A stretch of 64,000 nt of DNA from Hyphomicrobium denitrificans 1NES1 (lineage in GTDB: Bacteria > Pseudomonadota > Alphaproteobacteria > Rhizobiales > Hyphomicrobiaceae). This document shows positions 59,988 through 64,000 of the stretch, piece after piece (the first letter of the stretch is position 1; the number at the start of each line of letters is the position of its first letter). The stretch covers positions 3,534,001-3,598,000 of the forward strand of contig NC_021172.1 in the NCBI RefSeq assembly GCF_000230975.2. Direction: 5' to 3'. The position numbers and the translations under genes are program-made. Below the pieces are notes generated by a model. It had not been told where the DNA came from. It saw only the letters and a list, made by a program, of their open reading frames with translations, and ran no database searches.

Positions 59988-61073
59988 TTAAGGAATGAGG
60001 CGGCTGACCAGCTTGGCCGTGTAGTCGACCATCGGGATGATGCGGGCGTAATTCAGCCGGGTTGGGCCGATGACACCCAATACGCCGACGACATGACGGG
60101 TTTCGTCGCGGAATGGCGCGACGATCAATGAAGAGCCCGAAAGCGAAAACAACTTGTTCTCCGATCCGATAAAGATGCGCACGCCTTCGGCCCTGTCGGA
60201 GGCGCCGAGAAGCTCGACGATGTCCTGCTTGGTTTCGAACGCATCGAAAAGCTGGCGGATACGTTCGAGATCTTCAGCCGCGGTGACGTCTTTCAGTAAA
60301 TTGCTCTGGCCGCGGACGATCAGGCTCTTGCGATCGTCCGAAACGCCGGACCATTCCGCAAGACCCGCCTGGATGACTTTTTGTGCGAGCTGATCGAGCT
60401 CGGCCTTGGCAGCGTCGAGCGATTTTTGGAGCTCAATCTTGGCTTCCGCCAGTGTCATGCCGCGGACGTGGGTGTTCAGATAGTTCGATGCTTCCTGCAA
60501 TACGGAGGGAGGCAGACCCTCGGGCAGCGCAATGATACGGTTTTCGACGTTCTGGTCTTCGTCAACGAGGACGGCGAGGCCGCGCCCGGGCTCGAGCGGC
60601 ACGAATTCGATGTGGCGCAGGCGTGCGACCTGCTTTTCGGCGAGCACGATGCCCGCACAGTGCGAAAGGCCGGAGATCAGCTCGCCGGCTTCGCTCAGCA
60701 ACTGGTCGACGGACTTATCGCGGCGATAGGCGATCTGGGTCTCGATCTGCCGCCGTTCTTCGGGTGTCACGTCGCCGACCTCAAGCAGGCCGTCGACAAA
60801 TAGCCTCAGTCCGAGCTGTGTCGGCAGCCGCCCGGCGGAGGTGTGTGGCGAGACGATGAGCCCAAGCTGCTCCAGGTCCGACATGACGTTCCGGATGGAG
60901 GCGGGGGAGAGAGCCATCGGCAGGGCGCGCGACAGGTTGCGCGAGCCGACGGGCTCGCCGGTTGCCAGATAGCTCTCGACAATGCGCCGCAGGATCGTGC
61001 GCGAGCGCTCGTTAAGCTTCTGGAGCGGGCTTTTGCCGTCAAGGAGGGCCGCAGTCACGATCTGGTCGTCCAT
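59988..61073 (-). CDS. hrcA: Heat-inducible transcription repressor HrcA
   Basis: This 361-residue repressor of heat-shock genes binds CIRCE operators. The N-terminal winged helix contains [20 protein letters not shown] and [20 protein letters not shown], then [19 protein letters not shown]. The C-terminal domain ends LVSRLIP. ATG 61073 is preferred; ATG 61079 is two codons upstream. The predicted transcript starts only a few bases before these ATGs, so translation may be nearly leaderless. It is divergent from rph. Confidence 0.96.
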   Translation of the reverse strand: MDDQIVTAALLDGKSPLQKLNERSRTILRRIVESYLATGEPVGSRNLSRALPMALSPASIRNVMSDLEQLGLIVSPHTSAGRLPTQLGLRLFVDGLLEVGDVTPEERRQIETQIAYRRDKSVDQLLSEAGELISGLSHCAGIVLAEKQVARLRHIEFVPLEPGRGLAVLVDEDQNVENRIIALPEGLPPSVLQEASNYLNTHVRGMTLAEAKIELQKSLDAAKAELDQLAQKVIQAGLAEWSGVSDDRKSLIVRGQSNLLKDVTAAEDLERIRQLFDAFETKQDIVELLGASDRAEGVRIFIGSENKLFSLSGSSLIVAPFRDETRHVVGVLGVIGPTRLNYARIIPMVDYTAKLVSRLIP

Positions 61074-61087
61074 TTTCATGGCCTCAG

Positions 61088-61116
61088 AGTCTAGGAACGC
61101 CAATGCCTCCCGTCAA
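61088..61116 (-). promoter_or_regulatory. hrcA promoter
   Basis: On the minus strand TTGACG (61111-61116) and TAGACT (61088-61093) are exactly 17 bp apart, close to the sigma-70 consensus. The expected transcript start, near 61081, is within ten bases of the hrcA start codon. Confidence 0.65.
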
Positions 61117-61205
61117 ATCGGCTTGCAGGGTTTCGGCCTTTAGGGTTGAAGGGCGGGGATGACTTCTTTAGCCTCCAGAGAAATTTCAAGGTTTTCAGGA
61201 ACAAT

Positions 61206-61919
61206 ATGCGACCCTCCAAACGCAAGCCCGATGAGCTGCGCCGCGTTTCCATTGATCGTGCAGTGTCCAAGCACGCCGAAGGTTCTTGTCTCATCAAATT
61301 TGGGGACACGCATGTCCTCTGCACGGCGAGTCTCGAAGAGCGGCTGCCGCAATGGCTGAAGGGCCAGGGCCGGGGCTGGGTCACGGCCGAATATGCGATG
61401 CTCCCGCGGTCGACGCACGAGCGGACGCGGCGCGAGGTCACGAGCGGCCACCCTTCGGGGCGAACGCAGGAAATCCAGAGGCTTGTGGGCCGGGCGCTTC
61501 GCGCGGTCGTCGATCTTCCGAAGCTCGGGGAGCGGCAGATCACGGTCGACTGCGACGTCATCCAGGCTGACGGCGGTACGCGAACGGCTGCGATCACCGG
61601 CGCGTGGGTGGCTCTCTACGATTGTATCCAATGGATGAAAATGCGCGACATGGTGAAGGACGGCGTTCTGCGCGACCATATCGCGGCCGTGTCATGTGGG
61701 CTCTATAAAGGCGAGCCGGTGCTCGACCTCGACTATGCCGAAGACAGCAACGCCGACGCCGATTCAAACTTCGTGATGACCGGCTCCGGCGGTATTGTCG
61801 AAATCCAGGGGACGGCTGAGACGACGCCATTCACGGAAGAACGTTTTGGCGAGCTGCTGATGCTTGCCAAGAAGGGCATCGGAGAGCTTATCCAACTGCA
61901 GAAGCTGACTGTTGCGTAA
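61206..61919 (+). CDS. rph: Ribonuclease PH
   Basis: This 237-residue phosphorolytic 3'-5' exoribonuclease trims tRNA 3' ends. It opens with [20 protein letters not shown] and contains [41 protein letters not shown] and [19 protein letters not shown], all canonical. ATG 61206 has AGGA upstream; the in-frame 61146 start lacks family similarity. It is divergent from hrcA, as in many alphaproteobacteria, and followed by genes in the same direction. Confidence 0.97.
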   Translation: MRPSKRKPDELRRVSIDRAVSKHAEGSCLIKFGDTHVLCTASLEERLPQWLKGQGRGWVTAEYAMLPRSTHERTRREVTSGHPSGRTQEIQRLVGRALRAVVDLPKLGERQITVDCDVIQADGGTRTAAITGAWVALYDCIQWMKMRDMVKDGVLRDHIAAVSCGLYKGEPVLDLDYAEDSNADADSNFVMTGSGGIVEIQGTAETTPFTEERFGELLMLAKKGIGELIQLQKLTVA

Positions 61920-61942
61920 ACCAAGCGCTCGGGTGGTCGAGC

Positions 61943-62368
61943 ATGTTCGGAGAATTCGCACTGTTTGCCGCGGCCATGTTCGCCGGAGCGGCGCTATACG
62001 TGAGTTTCGCCGAGCATCCCGCGCGGCTTGAACTCGACGACGGTCCGGCTCTGGTGGACTGGCAGATGAGCTATCCGCGCGGTGCCATGATGCAGGCGAC
62101 ACTGGCTCTTGTCGGGTCGGTGCTCGGCGTTCTCGAATGGCTCGTCACCGGCAATGGGCTTTGGCTGCTCGGAGCGCTCGTGCTGTTCGCCAACTGGCCC
62201 TATACCTTTATCTGGATCATGCCGACGAACCGAGCGCTCAAGGCGACGGTCTTCGATCAGGCGGGACCGCAATCACGGGCCGCGCTTGAAAAGTGGGGGC
62301 GCTTGCATGCCGGGCGAACCGTGCTCGGCTTAATAAGTGCCGGGATTTTCCTATGGGTGCTGATCTGA
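61943..62368 (+). CDS. DUF1772 membrane protein
   Basis: This 141-residue protein has four hydrophobic helices, with LVDWQMSYPRGAMMQATLAL between the first two and NWPYTFIWIMPTNRALKATV in the third segment, matching DUF1772 (anthrone-oxygenase-like fold family). The function in bacteria is unknown. It begins 23 bases after rph and overlaps the VOC-family gene downstream by 16 bases, so it is part of the rph operon. Confidence 0.88.
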   Translation: MFGEFALFAAAMFAGAALYVSFAEHPARLELDDGPALVDWQMSYPRGAMMQATLALVGSVLGVLEWLVTGNGLWLLGALVLFANWPYTFIWIMPTNRALKATVFDQAGPQSRAALEKWGRLHAGRTVLGLISAGIFLWVLI

Positions 62369-62787
62369 ACGTGCCGTCTCCCTCTCTCTCAATTCTCGAA
62401 ACCGTCCTTTATGCGCGCGACCTTGCGGCGATTGAGGATTTCTATCGGCGCGTGCTTGGGCTGGAGCCTTTCGCCGTCGTGCCCGGCAGGCATGTGTTCT
62501 ATCGCTGCGGAAACCAGATGCTTTTGATCTTCAATCCGGACGCGACGCGTCACCCGCCGAAGCCCGGGGCGCTTCCGGTGCCGCCGCACGGCATGGAGGG
62601 CCAAGGGCACGTCTGCTTTCGCGTCTCGGCCGAAGACCTCGACGAATGGCGGTCGAAACTTACAGCGCTCGGGATCGAGATTGAAGCGGCCTTCGAATGG
62701 CCCAAGGGAGGTCAGTCGATCTATTTTCGCGATCCGGCGGGGAATTGCCTGGAATTCGCCGAGGCGCGCATCTGGGGGATTTCCTGA
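62353..62787 (+). CDS. VOC-family (glyoxalase-like) protein
   Basis: This 144-residue metal-dependent fold has two beta-alpha-beta repeats: [20 protein letters not shown] and [20 protein letters not shown], ending in [18 protein letters not shown]. The candidate metal ligands are His88 (QGHVCF) and Glu134 (CLEFAE). The substrate is unknown. ATG 62353 overlaps the DUF1772 gene; its stop overlaps the rdgB start by one base, so it is co-translated with rdgB. Confidence 0.87.
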   Translation: MGADLNVPSPSLSILETVLYARDLAAIEDFYRRVLGLEPFAVVPGRHVFYRCGNQMLLIFNPDATRHPPKPGALPVPPHGMEGQGHVCFRVSAEDLDEWRSKLTALGIEIEAAFEWPKGGQSIYFRDPAGNCLEFAEARIWGIS

Positions 62788-63674
62788 TGCGGCGCCTGAC
62801 GGACGGCTCGAAGCTTGTCGTGGCGAGCCACAACCCCGGCAAGGTCTGGGAGATCAATCAGCTTCTCGTGCCCTACGGTCTCAACGCCGTCTCGGCGGGC
62901 GATCTCGGGCTTTCGGAGCCCGAGGAAACCGAGACTACGTTTCAGGGCAACGCGCGCCTCAAGGCGATCACTGCTGCGGAAGGTTCCGGGCTGCCGTCGC
63001 TCGCCGACGACTCGGGACTTGAGATCGACTGCCTCGACGGGGCGCCGGGAATTTATTCGGCGCGGTGGGCCGGGCCGGGCAAAGATTTCGGGGTTGCGAT
63101 GAAGAAAGTCGCAGACGAAATCAGTCTACGCAACGCCTGGGGGCCACCGGCGCCGCGCGCCAATTTCATATCGGTGCTGTGCCTCGCGTGGCCCGACGGC
63201 GAGACGCAGATTTTCGAAGGCAAGGTGTTCGGCCATCTCGTTTGGCCGCCGCGTGGCGGCAACGGCTTCGGTTACGATCCGATGTTCGTGCCGGAAGGCG
63301 CGACCAGGACGTTCGGAGAAATGGAGCCGGCGGACAAGTACGCGATTTCGCATCGGACGCGGGCTTTTGCAGCGTTCAAGGCGGCCATGCTCGATCATTT
63401 GAAGCCGGTAGAAGCAGGGGAAGCGCCAGCGCCCGGACGCGACTTTGCCGCGCTATCGGCGGCTGCGGCCAGTCTTTCGACCCGGCTTGAAGCGGCGTCT
63501 TTCCTTGCGCATTTGAAGACGGATCTCAAAGTAAACAGCGCCGAGTGGGCGAACGTGACGCTTGCGGATTATCTCGATGCGCTCGAAATGCAGTTGAAGA
63601 ATGTGCCCGCGACAGACGAGCCCGCGTGGCGCCAGATGGCGAAAGCGATGCTGGCAGCGAGCGTGAAAGGCTAA
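62787..63674 (+). CDS. rdgB: XTP/dITP pyrophosphatase with extra C-terminal domain
   Basis: This 295-residue protein has a normal RdgB/HAM1 domain (residues 1-203: [74 protein letters not shown]) that hydrolyses deaminated purine nucleotides. A further 90 residues follow, containing [20 protein letters not shown] and [15 protein letters not shown]. Most RdgB proteins end near residue 200. The extension looks like a separate small helical domain (DUF7660-like, from memory). The ATG overlaps the VOC gene (TGATG). Confidence 0.92.
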   Translation: MRRLTDGSKLVVASHNPGKVWEINQLLVPYGLNAVSAGDLGLSEPEETETTFQGNARLKAITAAEGSGLPSLADDSGLEIDCLDGAPGIYSARWAGPGKDFGVAMKKVADEISLRNAWGPPAPRANFISVLCLAWPDGETQIFEGKVFGHLVWPPRGGNGFGYDPMFVPEGATRTFGEMEPADKYAISHRTRAFAAFKAAMLDHLKPVEAGEAPAPGRDFAALSAAAASLSTRLEAASFLAHLKTDLKVNSAEWANVTLADYLDALEMQLKNVPATDEPAWRQMAKAMLAASVKG

Positions 63675-64000
63675 ATGGGTTGCTTGTCCTGAGCTGCCTA
63701 AAGCCCCTCCCCTTGACGGGGAGGGGTTGGGGGTGGGGTGTTTTACGAATGGACATTCTGCAGAAAGTTTAAGAGTGAGCGGCTGCGACGAAAAAAGCTG
63801 GGACGTCCCCCCCACCCCCGCCTGGGACGTCCCCCCCACCCCTGCCCCCTCCCCGCAAGGGGGAGGGGAGAAGGGAGAGCCGGGGAATCCTTTCCACGCG
63901 AGGGGGAGGGGAGAAGAGGGATGCAATCGCGCTTTTAATGACGAAGCGTCCAGTGCGATCGCCCGCGATTCTGAAAGCGCGCAAAGCCAGTTGGCGCCCT
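63675..64000. repeat. G/C-tract dispersed repeats downstream of rdgB
   Basis: CCCCTCCCC facing GGGGAGGGG (63704-63726) forms a strong hairpin followed by GGGGGTGGGG. A unit GGGACGTCCCCCCCACCCC occurs twice (about 63801-63819 and 63824-63842), then further GGGGGAGGGG blocks follow to 63912. These resemble dispersed intergenic repeats of alphaproteobacteria. An open frame from ATG 63938 runs off the right edge; its identity cannot be judged from 21 codons. Confidence 0.6.

Noticed and set aside
1..64000. CRISPR array, tRNA or rRNA genes
   Set aside because: No regularly spaced identical repeats with unique spacers, and no cloverleaf or rRNA-like sequence was seen. The ICE uses radC, not a tRNA, as its site.
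63938..64000. Start of a further gene at the right edge
   Set aside because: Only 21 codons remain, there is no ribosome-binding site and no recognisable motif.

Overview
The window joins two kinds of DNA from an alphaproteobacterium, most likely of the order Hyphomicrobiales. This assignment rests on trb, repA-parA and relaxase gene types, a GC-rich sequence, and a chromosomal block of map, rplS, trmD, pyrF, dnaJ, dnaK, grpE, hrcA, rph and rdgB. I cannot name the genus. Positions 1 to about 46,270 belong to an integrative and conjugative element (ICE) with a Tn4371 / ICEMlSym-like backbone. It continues past the left edge, where trbG, trbI and the other attachment site should lie. From about 46,271 to 64,000 the sequence is ordinary chromosome.

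ICE layout. 1-9.3 kb holds the mating-pore genes trbF-L-K-J-E-D-C-B, a ribbon-helix-helix regulator and the coupling protein TraG/VirD4. 9.5-10.5 kb is a cation exchanger. 10.5-15.3 kb has the relaxase, lytic transglycosylase, TraF peptidase, DUF2840 protein, a small ribbon-helix-helix protein and ParA. 15.3-18.3 kb has RepA, an AlpA-type regulator, two RovC/DUF2285 proteins (one frameshifted) and an XRE repressor. 18.3-22.2 kb is a cargo block: RpiR regulator, COG4280 membrane protein, a broken phosphatase, DUF2127 and a PAP2-like protein. 22.3-37.5 kb is one long leftward block: receiver protein, DUF736, SLOG/DUF2493, toprim, a 1437-residue methyltransferase-helicase, seven small uncharacterised proteins, ParB and ArdC. 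37.8-44.7 kb is a rightward defence island: an AbiE toxin-antitoxin pair, an hsdR remnant and a complete qatABCD anti-phage operon. A tyrosine integrase closes the element at 44.8-46.1 kb.

The element is integrated in radC. The chromosomal radC reading frame loses its ending right after the metal-binding His-Asn-His-Pro motif and runs into ICE sequence.

The most interesting signals are non-coding. (1) The 3' end of repA contains an AT-rich direct repeat, three 15-bp iterons at 23-24 bp spacing with an inverted partial copy, and a perfect pair of inverted DnaA-box-like sequences. Together these look like a replication origin buried inside the initiator gene. (2) parB and ardC carry twin 5' leader hairpins of identical geometry, with two compensatory base-pair changes and a GAGAGAG loop. 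(3) Three small-gene operons each start with a GCCCGGC hairpin placed exactly 21 nt before the start codon. (4) Further structured leaders precede alpA, the large helicase and the DUF4326 gene. The ICE may use a family of RNA leader elements to control maintenance and entry genes.

The chromosomal part is mostly housekeeping: methionine aminopeptidase, an OmpA-family protein with three internal repeats, ribosomal protein L19 with a C-terminal extension, two L,D-transpeptidases, tRNA methyltransferase TrmD, PyrF, the DnaK chaperone machine with GrpE and the HrcA repressor, RNase PH, and an RdgB pyrophosphatase with an extra C-terminal domain.
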